64,000 bases of DNA from GWE2-40-63 sp041664345. Its GTDB lineage: Bacteria; Bacteroidota; Bacteroidia; Bacteroidales; SZUA-534. The notes beneath the pieces were generated by a model, which was not told the origin of the DNA, searched no databases, and was given only the letters and a program-made list of their open reading frames with translations. Position 1 is the stretch's first letter. Each line of letters opens with the position of its first letter. This document shows, one piece after another, positions 26,561 through 34,449 of this stretch. Where the stretch lies: assembly GCA_041664345.1 (NCBI GenBank), contig JBAYKX010000018.1, forward strand, positions 30,562-94,561, in the 5' to 3' direction. The position numbers and the translations under genes were made by a program.

Positions 26561-26715
26561 GCCTCGTTCCTTTTATAAGGGGTAAATGTTCCAATAGGGG
26601 GTGTTGGTTTCCCAATATAGGGGTATTTATATACAAACAAAACGTATTAACTATCAGAAAAGCAGCAATATAAAACGTTTGCGTAACTATTTCCGTTAAG
26701 GTACACGGAACTTAA

Positions 26716-26801
26716 TCCAAATGATTATTTGGAATCATTTTTTGTATTTGTTTATAAATTACTGAACATTTTATTTTCCAATCTGTTCTTATTTGGAATC
26801 A
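26716..26801 (+). promoter_or_regulatory. Paired palindromic operator-like sites upstream of the cupredoxin gene
   Basis: The first site is a perfect palindrome with a 4-bp centre, TCCAAAT-GATT-ATTTGGA (26716-26733). The second is TTCCAA (26776-26781) with its complement TTGGAA (26793-26798), 11 bp apart. Both right halves share ATTTGGAATCA (26727 and 26791, 64 bp apart). They occupy the expected promoter and leader region, so a dimeric regulator binding here is a reasonable inference. Confidence 0.45.
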
Positions 26802-26813
26802 ATACAAATAGAA

Positions 26814-27419
26814 ATGAAAACAATACAAATTATCAGCTTAGCATTGCTTTTGTCTATTTCCTTTAATTCAAATGCTGCTACTCACGTAATAAAACAAACG
26901 GGTTTTTCTTTTTCGCCCAATGAATTAACGGTTACCGTTGGTGATGTTATTCGCTGGGAATGGGCGGGTGGAACCCATACCACCACTTCAAAAGTAATAC
27001 CTAACGATGCTCCTGCATGGGATTCGCCATTGAGTTCAACCAATACTTCCTTTGAATATACAGTTACTGTGGCCGGTGTTTACAATTACGTATGTACACC
27101 CCATGAATCGATGGGTATGAAAGGTAGTTTTACAGCAAACATTGCTACTGCAATTAATGAAAATGCCTCATTATTAAATTTTTCTATTTATCCAAATCCA
27201 GTCTCTTCGTTTATTAACATTACCTCATCAATTGAAGGCGAAGTGGTTCTTTCTGATATTCTTGGCAAAACCCTTAGAACTATTCGTTTAAATGACTTAC
27301 CAGTCGTAATTGATTCTTATCAACTTGATTTATCGGATTTTAAAAATGGAATTTATATGTTAACCTATATACCAACCCTTACAAAAAAACCGATAAGCCT
27401 TAAGTTTATAAAAAAGTAA
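26814..27419 (+). CDS. Secreted plastocyanin-like cupredoxin with T9SS sorting tail
   Basis: A ~201-aa exported type 1 copper protein. The ATG at 26814 starts a good signal peptide (MKTIQIISLALLLSISFNSNAA); an earlier in-frame ATG at 26793 would add seven unneeded residues. The cupredoxin domain (~22-112) keeps all ligands: His55 in GGTHTTT, then Cys94, His97 and Met102 in the plastocyanin spacing C-x2-H-x4-M (VCTPHESMGMKG). A ~75-residue T9SS sorting domain follows (SIYPNPVSSFINI ... ISLKFIKK), so it is exported to the surface or medium. It could be an electron carrier or copper scavenger; no partner redox enzyme is adjacent. Confidence 0.88.
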   Translation: MKTIQIISLALLLSISFNSNAATHVIKQTGFSFSPNELTVTVGDVIRWEWAGGTHTTTSKVIPNDAPAWDSPLSSTNTSFEYTVTVAGVYNYVCTPHESMGMKGSFTANIATAINENASLLNFSIYPNPVSSFINITSSIEGEVVLSDILGKTLRTIRLNDLPVVIDSYQLDLSDFKNGIYMLTYIPTLTKKPISLKFIKK

Positions 27420-27621
27420 AATCATCATCCAACATTTTTTAAGAGCCAAAATCAACCCTTTATAGCATAAAAATTTCATACTAAATTATATTTTGAAATG
27501 CTTTATTTATACTTTAGCCCATTAATTTGAAGCATTTTGATTGTTGACTTTTCTTAAGTCAGCTAAATGTTTCTGGCAATAGTTAACAATAAGTAATAAA
27601 GTAACCAATTTATTTTTAGGT

Positions 27622-29007
27622 ATGGCAACAAAATTTTTTAAAGGGCTTTTTATAATATCAGCCATGGTATTAATTCCCTTTTGGGCTTTTGCCGAAGGGG
27701 GTTCAGCCGGTGCTTCTATTGGAGGCATCCGCATTGAGTTTTTCCTGTTCGCGTTAACATTGTTGGGAGTTGCATTATTTCATCACCAAACATTCTGGGT
27801 GGCGTTAATAGGACTTACCACGATAATTTTGTACAAATTATTTTTTATTGCGGATTATCCTTATGCTGAACATTTGTTTGGGACCAATTCCATAGTGGAT
27901 CAACTGGTGCATAAAGAATTACGACAGGGGGAATGGGGAATTTTAGTTAACCTTTTTGGCTTGTTGCTCGGATTTGGCTTGTTGGCAAAGATTTTTGAAG
28001 AATCAGGAGTTCCTGATATCCTTCCAAAATACCTACCCAACGATTGGAAAGGTCCATTTGTACTGTTAATATTTGTTTTCATTCTTTCGTCATTCCTCGA
28101 TAACATTGCTGCTGCCATGATAGGTGGTACCATTGCCTTGGTGGTATTCAAAAACAAAGTGCATATTGGATATATTGCGGCTATTGTTGCAGCATCAAAT
28201 GCTGGGGGTTCAGGCAGTGTAGTTGGCGATACCACCACTACCATGATGTGGATTGATGGTGTTTCAGCTTTTAATGTTTTCCATGCCTATGTAGCTGCTA
28301 TTGTTGCACTAGTGATTATCGCCTGGTTTGGCGCCCACCAACAAGATAAGCACCAGCAAATTACAGCCGATGTTAAACCAGGTGCCAAAGTAGATTGGGC
28401 AAATTTAGGTGTTGTTATTTTGATACTTATAGGTGCTATTTTATCAAATGTATATTACGATATGCCGGCATTGGGAGTTTGGTTGGCTATTGTTATGGGT
28501 GCTTTCTTTATCAAAATGCCTTGGAGTGAAATAGGTGCATCAATGAAAGGCTCTATTTTTCTTTTGTGTTTGGTAACTGCCGCATCGTTTATGCCGGTTG
28601 AAACCCTTCCCGATGCCTCTTGGATGACCGCTTTTATTCTAGGATTTGTTTCAGCAGTTTTCGATAACATTCCATTGACCAAACTGTGCCTCGACCAAGG
28701 CCATTTCGACTGGGGTATGCTGGCCTATTCCGTAGGATTTGGTGGCTCCATGATTTGGTTTGGTTCATCGGCTGGGGTTGCCATTACCAATAAATTTCCC
28801 GAAGCCCGCAATGTTATGCTTTGGTTGCGCAAAGGGTGGCACGTTATGTTGGCATACATTGTTGGATTCTTTGTATTATATCTGATTATGGGATGGGAAC
28901 CCGCTAGTAATAAAAAACATAAGGAACCAGCCGAAACTTGTCCGGTGGAGAATTGCCCGGTAAAAGTCAAACTCAATGCTATGCATGCTATTGAAGTAAA
29001 TCCATAA
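27622..29007 (+). CDS. NhaD-like Na+/H+ antiporter / citrate-transporter superfamily protein
   Basis: A 461-aa inner-membrane ion transporter of the IT (ArsB/NhaD/CitM) superfamily with about 11-12 helices. Two pseudo-symmetric motifs are visible: SSFLDNIAAAMIGGT with NAGGSGSVVGDTTTTMMW in the first half, and VSAVFDNIPLTKL with GFGGSMIWFGSSAGV in the second. The NAGGS...GDTTTT motif resembles NhaD antiporters more than arsenite or citrate carriers. The first hydrophobic segment (ISAMVLIPFWAFAEGG) could be a signal-like helix. It has its own terminator. A short inverted repeat (TGACTT/AAGTCA, 27545-27561) lies about 60 bp upstream. The cation specificity is inferred. Confidence 0.82.
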   Translation: MATKFFKGLFIISAMVLIPFWAFAEGGSAGASIGGIRIEFFLFALTLLGVALFHHQTFWVALIGLTTIILYKLFFIADYPYAEHLFGTNSIVDQLVHKELRQGEWGILVNLFGLLLGFGLLAKIFEESGVPDILPKYLPNDWKGPFVLLIFVFILSSFLDNIAAAMIGGTIALVVFKNKVHIGYIAAIVAASNAGGSGSVVGDTTTTMMWIDGVSAFNVFHAYVAAIVALVIIAWFGAHQQDKHQQITADVKPGAKVDWANLGVVILILIGAILSNVYYDMPALGVWLAIVMGAFFIKMPWSEIGASMKGSIFLLCLVTAASFMPVETLPDASWMTAFILGFVSAVFDNIPLTKLCLDQGHFDWGMLAYSVGFGGSMIWFGSSAGVAITNKFPEARNVMLWLRKGWHVMLAYIVGFFVLYLIMGWEPASNKKHKEPAETCPVENCPVKVKLNAMHAIEVNP

Positions 29008-29023
29008 CTGGTTATACGATTTT

Positions 29024-29063
29024 AAAAAGGGGGGTTTTCAACTGTTTGAGAACCTTCTTTTTT
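29024..29063 (+). terminator. Intrinsic terminator of the antiporter gene
   Basis: An extended stem-loop AAAAAGGGGGGTTTTCAA / TTGAGAACCTTCTTTTTT with a 4-nt loop and a U-tract on the + strand, 16 bp after the stop codon. The stem has one wobble and minor mismatches near its base. Confidence 0.8.
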
Positions 29064-29130
29064 AATTTTCAGAGGTCGGTAGATAAATACATAACATAAA
29101 AGCAGTAAAATTCAGGATTAGATATAGTCT

Positions 29131-29264
29131 ATTACCCCTCTGTCTGTCGACATCTCCCCTAGGCTTAGGGGAGATCATTTCAATTTAGCATTACTGTTAG
29201 GAATATACATCTTCCCCTTCACAAGGGGATTCCGATAGCTATCGGAACGACAGGGGAAGGGGTA
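29131..29264. repeat. Dispersed repeat related to 13526-13674
   Basis: It starts TTACCCCTCTGTCT, continues TGTCGACATCTCCCCT, and includes the hairpin CTCCCCTAGGCTTAGGGGAG. It ends with TTCCGATAGCTATCGGAA and GGGGAAGGGGTA, the last complementing the opening ACCCCT. The outer ends form an imperfect inverted repeat. It fills much of the 512-bp gap before the TonB receptor. The rest of that gap is AT-rich with no gene except a hairpin at the receptor start. Confidence 0.75.
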
Positions 29265-29477
29265 TATAGCAAAACAAACAAATTGTATGCAATTAGCTAC
29301 TAACCTCTATTAATTCTTATCCGAAGTCATGCTCTCAAATAGTAATTGACATGTTTATCCCAAATTATGCTGAATTTGGGATTATTTTTCGATTTAAAAT
29401 TATTTAGTACTAATATTTCACAATTTATCGCCCTAATTCAACACTTCGGCTACTCTTTTTTTTATAGCTTTTTCATT

Positions 29478-29515
29478 TAATGCAGATTTGCACAGTAAAA
29501 CAAGCAAATGCATTA
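29478..29515 (+). promoter_or_regulatory. Hairpin directly before the TonB-receptor start codon
   Basis: TAATGCAGATTTGC (29478-29491) pairs with GCAAATGCATTA (29504-29515), leaving a 2-nt bulge and a 12-nt loop. The stem ends four bases before the ATG at 29520, so in mRNA it would cover the ribosome-binding region. It may equally be a protein operator at DNA level. The structure is seen in the sequence; its function is inferred. Confidence 0.5.
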
Positions 29516-29519
29516 GAAA

Positions 29520-31682
29520 ATGAAATCAATTCTGTACCTCATCCTTACAATTTTAACGCTAACCGGGGCAGCACAAACCACCATTACCGGTATTGTAAAA
29601 GACAAACAAGGTGTTTTGTTGGTTGGAGCCAATATTTACCTCGATGGAACTTATGACGGAACTACCAGCAATGCAAATGGCCAATTTAATTTAAAAACCG
29701 GCGAGGAAGGTAAACAACTACTGAAAGTAGATAATATTGGCTTTGAAAATTACACTCAAGAGCTTGATTTAAATGGTACCTCTTTGAATCTGAACATTGA
29801 GCTGCATGAGGCTTTTAATGAATTGGAAGCGGTAAACATTTCAGCGGGGACTTTCGAGGCCGGCGATAAAAAGAAATCGATTGCCATAACATCGCTCGAT
29901 ATGGTTACCACACCCAGCGCAACACGCAATATTTATGGAGCCATTCAAACCTTACCAGGTACTACTACCAATGGCGAATCGGGCAAATTGTTTGTAAAAG
30001 GTGGCGATGAAAATGAGTCAAAAACTTTTATTGACGGTACGTTGGTTTATGTACCCTACAGCTCCTCAGCCCCCAACACATCGGTACGCGGAAGGTTTAA
30101 CCCCTTTATGTTCAGCGGAACCATGTTTAGTACCGGCGGCTATTCAGCCGAATACGGGCAGGCACTTTCCTCCATACTATCACTTAAAACCAACGAAATG
30201 CCAGTACAAGACCAGCTTAATATTTCATTGATGACCGTGGGAGGCAGTTTGGCTGGGACTAAAACGTGGGAAAAATCCTCACTCACCACTTCACTAAATT
30301 ACAACAATTTAAAACCCTATATGAGTCTGGTTCAACAAAACACTCAATGGGAGAAATACCCCGAATCGCTATCAGGCGAGCTTACTTACCGACAAAAAAC
30401 TGCGAGATCGGGCTTATTCAAGCTTTATGCCAATGTAGGACAATCAAACTTTACTTTGAGCGAGCCAAATATGGACCATTTAGACGGACAAAACCAATAC
30501 AATTTGGTTAACAACAATGTATTTATAAACGCTTCGTGGGCGGGCGAATTAACCCACAATTGGATTTTAACAACCGGTCTATCTTATACCCATAATGTGG
30601 ATTATGTTACAATGGATTCATCGGATTACAACGAGTTTTTAAACGGAACCCATGCTAAAATAACCATGGGAAAACTAATGAATAATACCCTACGCATAAA
30701 AATGGGTGCCGAGGTTTTTGCAAAGGAGTTTACCATGGAATACCTGAGCAGGTGGGATTCAATAAATAAGGGTTTTACTAACAGAACAGCCGCAGCCTTT
30801 GTTGAAGCCGACATTTATGCGAATACCAAATTTGTAACCCGTATGGGAGTCCGTGCAGAATATTCAGACTATCTGAACAAAAGCAGTGTATCGCCACGGT
30901 TTTCAGCAGCTTACAAAATCACGGAAAAAGGCCAGTTATCCCTTTCTTATGGATGGTTTTTACAAGACCCTGCCGACGACATTCTCTTATATACCAAGTC
31001 GCTCAACTATGAGCGTGCCGACCATTACACCTTCAATTATCAATTTGAAAAGGATGAGCGCGTATTAAGGTCGGAACTGTATTACAAGCAATATAAAAAT
31101 CTGGTAAAATTTGCAGGCGATGAATTCTATAATCCTGAAATTTATAACAATACAGGAAAAGGGTATGCGTATGGCTTCGACTTGTTTTGGCGCGACAATA
31201 AAACCATTAAGTTTGGCGAGTATTGGGTTTCGTATTCCTACATCGATTCAAAGCGCGACTTTAAGGATTATCCTCAGATTGCAATACCCGATTATACCAG
31301 CAAACATAACCTAACGCTTGTTTACAAACACTGGATAGGCTTGCTACGCTCACAACTTGGAGCAAGTTACAAACTGGCATCGCCAAGGTACTACAACAAT
31401 CCAAACAGTGTGGTATTCAATAATGAAAGAACCATTCCATATCAAACACTCGATTTAAACTGGAGCTTTTTATACCGGCAAAATGTGATAATTTATGCTT
31501 CGATAAGCAACGTGCCCGGATTTAAACAGCATTATGGTTACAACTACACAAGTACCCCAAATGCTGATGGAGTTTATGAAGCAACACCCATTTTACCCGC
31601 AGCCAAGCGCTTCTTTTTGGTAGCTTGTTTTATTACACTTTCGCGACAAGGGGATATAAACCAAATGGATAAAATAAATTAA
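29520..31682 (+). CDS. TonB-dependent receptor with carboxypeptidase-like N-terminal domain
   Basis: A 720-aa outer-membrane transporter, shorter than SusC-type proteins. It has a signal peptide (MKSILYLILTILTLTGAAQ), a CarboxypepD_reg-like domain (~20-105: TTITGIVKDKQGVLLVGAN), a plug (~110-240: TLPGTTTNGESGKLFVKGGDENESKTFIDG; FNPFMFSGT; SAEYGQALSSILSLKT) and a barrel ending in AAKRFFLVACFITLS with a short soluble tail. There is no SusD partner, so it is not a typical glycan importer. It leads a + strand run with a TPR-like protein (25 bp later), LytS kinase, LytTR regulator and S9 peptidase. The substrate is unknown; peptide or metal chelate are possible. Confidence 0.88.
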   Translation: MKSILYLILTILTLTGAAQTTITGIVKDKQGVLLVGANIYLDGTYDGTTSNANGQFNLKTGEEGKQLLKVDNIGFENYTQELDLNGTSLNLNIELHEAFNELEAVNISAGTFEAGDKKKSIAITSLDMVTTPSATRNIYGAIQTLPGTTTNGESGKLFVKGGDENESKTFIDGTLVYVPYSSSAPNTSVRGRFNPFMFSGTMFSTGGYSAEYGQALSSILSLKTNEMPVQDQLNISLMTVGGSLAGTKTWEKSSLTTSLNYNNLKPYMSLVQQNTQWEKYPESLSGELTYRQKTARSGLFKLYANVGQSNFTLSEPNMDHLDGQNQYNLVNNNVFINASWAGELTHNWILTTGLSYTHNVDYVTMDSSDYNEFLNGTHAKITMGKLMNNTLRIKMGAEVFAKEFTMEYLSRWDSINKGFTNRTAAAFVEADIYANTKFVTRMGVRAEYSDYLNKSSVSPRFSAAYKITEKGQLSLSYGWFLQDPADDILLYTKSLNYERADHYTFNYQFEKDERVLRSELYYKQYKNLVKFAGDEFYNPEIYNNTGKGYAYGFDLFWRDNKTIKFGEYWVSYSYIDSKRDFKDYPQIAIPDYTSKHNLTLVYKHWIGLLRSQLGASYKLASPRYYNNPNSVVFNNERTIPYQTLDLNWSFLYRQNVIIYASISNVPGFKQHYGYNYTSTPNADGVYEATPILPAAKRFFLVACFITLSRQGDINQMDKIN

Positions 31683-31707
31683 TATATACATTTTAAAAAT
31701 TACAACT

Positions 31708-32352
31708 ATGAAAAAAACAATGTTAGTATCAGCAGCACTTTTGTTTGCAGGATTTTTAATGGCCGCCGGACCAAAGTATTATCAAAAAATGGGACAAACT
31801 TTACCCAAATTTGGCGAATGTAAATCCATTGACGATTATCAGAATCTGGCCAACCAGTTTAGTGTAATTGCCAATGTTGAAATAGAGGAGTGGCTACCCG
31901 TGTATTACGAAGCCCAATGCTATATTTTAATGAGTTTTATGGAGAATGAAAGTAGTGCCAAAAAAGACGAATATCTTGATAAAGCCGAAATAGGCATCAA
32001 CAAATTGTTGACATTGGCACCCAATGAATCAGAGGTTTACACGTTGCAAGCTTTTTATTATACGGGTCGTTTGGTGGTAAATCCGCAAGAGCGTGGGCAA
32101 AAATTCGGGCAGCTTTCAGGCCAGGCAATTGGCAGGGCATTAGGAATTGAACCGAACAATCCGCGAGCTCAGTTTATTCAATTGCAGAATGAAATCGGTA
32201 CTGCCCGCTTTTTTGGAAACGACATCAAACCCTATCTTGCAAAAGCACAGCTATTGCATGACGGCTGGGACAATTACAAGATAAAATCGCGACTGCATCC
32301 TCGTTGGGGAAAAAACCAAGTAGAATCACTAGTAAAATCACTTCAGGGATAA
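31708..32352 (+). CDS. Exported TPR-like protein of unknown function
   Basis: A 214-aa protein with a signal peptide (MKKTMLVSAALLFAGFLMAAG) and an all-helical body containing about two or three TPR-like units. Two of these read LDKAEIGINKLLTLAPNESEVYTLQAFY and, in part, AIGRALGIEPNNPRAQFIQ. Single cysteines occur in GECKSID and EAQCYIL. It follows the TonB receptor by 25 bp, so the two are almost certainly cotranscribed and may form a periplasmic partner pair. No named family is assigned. A role in ligand handling or receptor assembly is inferred only from context. Confidence 0.72.
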   Translation: MKKTMLVSAALLFAGFLMAAGPKYYQKMGQTLPKFGECKSIDDYQNLANQFSVIANVEIEEWLPVYYEAQCYILMSFMENESSAKKDEYLDKAEIGINKLLTLAPNESEVYTLQAFYYTGRLVVNPQERGQKFGQLSGQAIGRALGIEPNNPRAQFIQLQNEIGTARFFGNDIKPYLAKAQLLHDGWDNYKIKSRLHPRWGKNQVESLVKSLQG

Positions 32353-32458
32353 ATTTGAGATTAGGGAAAGCCTAACAAACTTTGGAACAACTTGAACCAA
32401 CTAAAAACCTTTGGGATTTATTTCCCAAAGGTTAAAAATTGTATATTTAGATTTTAAC

Positions 32459-33514
32459 ATGATAAACATGCTTAAACTATTACAATATGTAAATCCTTAT
32501 CAAAAACTCTGGAAACTGTTTTTGATAAATCTCATTATTGCCTTATTGACCATGTTATTGTTTTGGCGCGGCTGGCTTTCAAGTTTTTCTGAATTTAGTA
32601 TCACCTTAGTTTGGGCATATTTTATTTGCATAACACAATGGACTGGACATGTTTATATTAATAATAAATTATCTGAACGTTTTTCGTGGACTGATAGACC
32701 TGTAAAGAGGACACTATTGGGTGTAATTTTTGTTATAGGGTATGGCATTGTTGCTTACCTGATTATTCAAACCATTATGATGCGGCTGGTTTATGGACAT
32801 TTCCCTGAAAACTATATTAAATGGGCTTTACAATCAAGTATTTATGTTCTGATATTTTCCTTTATTATTACGTTATTTTTTACAGCTGTAGGTTTTTTAA
32901 AGGCCTGGAAAAATTCGGTGCTTGAAGCTGAACAGTTTAAGACCCAAATGCTTGCATATAAATACGAAGCACTGCAAAATCAAATTAATCCTCATTTCCT
33001 TTTTAATAGCTTTAATGTACTAACCGATTTGGTTTACGATGACCCCAAAAAAGCGGTGAATTTTATCAAGCAATTGAGCCAACTTTTCAGGTATGTGCTC
33101 GATAACCGCGAAAAAGAGCTGGTGCCTATTGCTGATGAATTGGAGTTTTTGAAATCATATACTTTTTTGTTGAAAACCCGGTTCGAAAACAAACTTACGC
33201 TTAATTTTGATTTAGATTCGAAACCAAATGAACTCATTGTCCCCATGGCCTTGCAGCTATTGATTGAAAACTGCGTGAAGCATAATGAAATATCAACGGC
33301 CAAGCCCTTAACCATTAATGTTACACGTACTCACGATTATATTGAAGTAAGCAACAATTACCAATTTAAAAATGTGGGCAACGACTCAAAAAAAACCGGG
33401 TTGGCCAATATTAAACAGCAATACAGCTTTTTTACCGATAAGGAATTGATTATCGAAAGTAATGACGAGATTTACCGGGTTCAAATTCCAATTATAAAAG
33501 CCGACGAGAAATGA
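32459..33514 (+). CDS. LytS/YehU-type sensor histidine kinase
   Basis: An inner-membrane kinase of about 351 aa starting at ATG 32459; an upstream frame from 32411 adds 16 atypical residues. Four hydrophobic segments lie in the first ~160 residues. The His_kinase domain follows, with phospho-His179 in NQINPHFLFNSF and FIKQLSQLFRYVLDN. An HATPase region follows with the N-box MALQLLIENCVKHNEI and a reduced G-box (KKTGLANIKQQYSFF). Its stop overlaps the regulator start (ATGA), so it is translationally coupled to the LytTR protein. It likely senses a membrane or periplasmic cue and controls this local TonB-receptor/peptidase group. Confidence 0.9.
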   Translation: MINMLKLLQYVNPYQKLWKLFLINLIIALLTMLLFWRGWLSSFSEFSITLVWAYFICITQWTGHVYINNKLSERFSWTDRPVKRTLLGVIFVIGYGIVAYLIIQTIMMRLVYGHFPENYIKWALQSSIYVLIFSFIITLFFTAVGFLKAWKNSVLEAEQFKTQMLAYKYEALQNQINPHFLFNSFNVLTDLVYDDPKKAVNFIKQLSQLFRYVLDNREKELVPIADELEFLKSYTFLLKTRFENKLTLNFDLDSKPNELIVPMALQLLIENCVKHNEISTAKPLTINVTRTHDYIEVSNNYQFKNVGNDSKKTGLANIKQQYSFFTDKELIIESNDEIYRVQIPIIKADEK

Positions 33515-34260
33515 ATGTACTTATAATTGAAGATGAAACCCGTGCAGCCAATCATTTAGAACGCTTAATCGGCAGCGTTGCCCCTGAAATGAAGGTAATA
33601 GCTAAAATTGAAACCGTACGCGAGGCCGTTCAGTTTATTAAAGCAAATCATGCCATTAACTTGATTTTTTCGGATGTACAATTGGCCGATGGGCTTAGTT
33701 TTGAAATATTTTAACAGGTAAAAATTACCTGTCCCATCATTTTCACCACCGCGTACGATCAATATGCCATTGAGGCATTTAAAACCAATGGCATTGATTA
33801 TTTGCTGAAACCGGTTGAGGAAGAACGCATGCAGCAAGCCATTCAAAAGGCTAAACAGTTTTCACCCTCCTTGCAGATTGAAAGTTTATTGAATTTATCG
33901 AAAGCAAGCCAACAACACGCCAAAAAATCGCGGTTTATGGTAAAAGTAGGCGATAAAATAAAGACCATCCCCATTGCAGAAATTTTGGCTTTTTATAGTC
34001 TCGAAAAGGGAACCTTCCTTTTTACACAAGGCAAGCGAAGTTACCCAATTGATTACTCGTTAGATGAACTTATAGATTTGCTTGATACGGAGCACTATTT
34101 TAAGATAAACCGAAAACACATTGTATCCATTAATGCGTGTTCAAGCATGGTAGCCTATAGCAACAGCCGTTTGAAATTAAATATTGATGGCCTTGACGAA
34201 GAATTGATTGTTGTGGCTCGCGAAAAAGTTCAGGATTTTAAAGCTTGGTTGGATAAGTGA
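33511..34260 (+). pseudogene. LytTR-type response regulator interrupted by an in-frame TAA
   Basis: Read through one stop, this is a normal ~249-aa regulator. It has a receiver (MNVLIIEDET; phospho-Asp55 in FSDVQLADG; IIFTTAYDQYAIEAF; YLLKPV) and a LytTR DNA-binding domain (~145-247: FMVKVGDKIKTIPIAEI, YSLDELIDLL, FKINRKHIVS). Codon 68 is TAA (33712-33714) between LSFEIF and QVKITCPIIF, with no frame change, so a single substitution from AAA, CAA or GAA explains it. As written it gives a 67-aa receiver fragment and, from 33802, a possible 152-aa C-terminal piece. It is either a recent inactivation or a sequence error. Confidence 0.88.
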
Positions 34261-34449
34261 GGAGATTTGTGGTAGCAAATCGCTCAATTTGGGTGAAAGA
34301 CAAAATTCAAAAAAACAAGAAGAATTCCCGGGATAATCGATTCAGCATTTCAAATGCTGAATTTGGGTTTATGCAACATCTTATATTTTTTTGCATTAGA
34401 GCGAATCCTAATTACCTTGGCACATTATTCATATAAAACAAACCTTAAA

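Noticed and set aside
26479..26673. 64-codon plus-strand frame upstream of the cupredoxin gene
   Set aside because: It lies antisense to the susC leader and promoter, has no plausible ribosome-binding site or domain pattern, and the minus-strand small ORF explains the region better.
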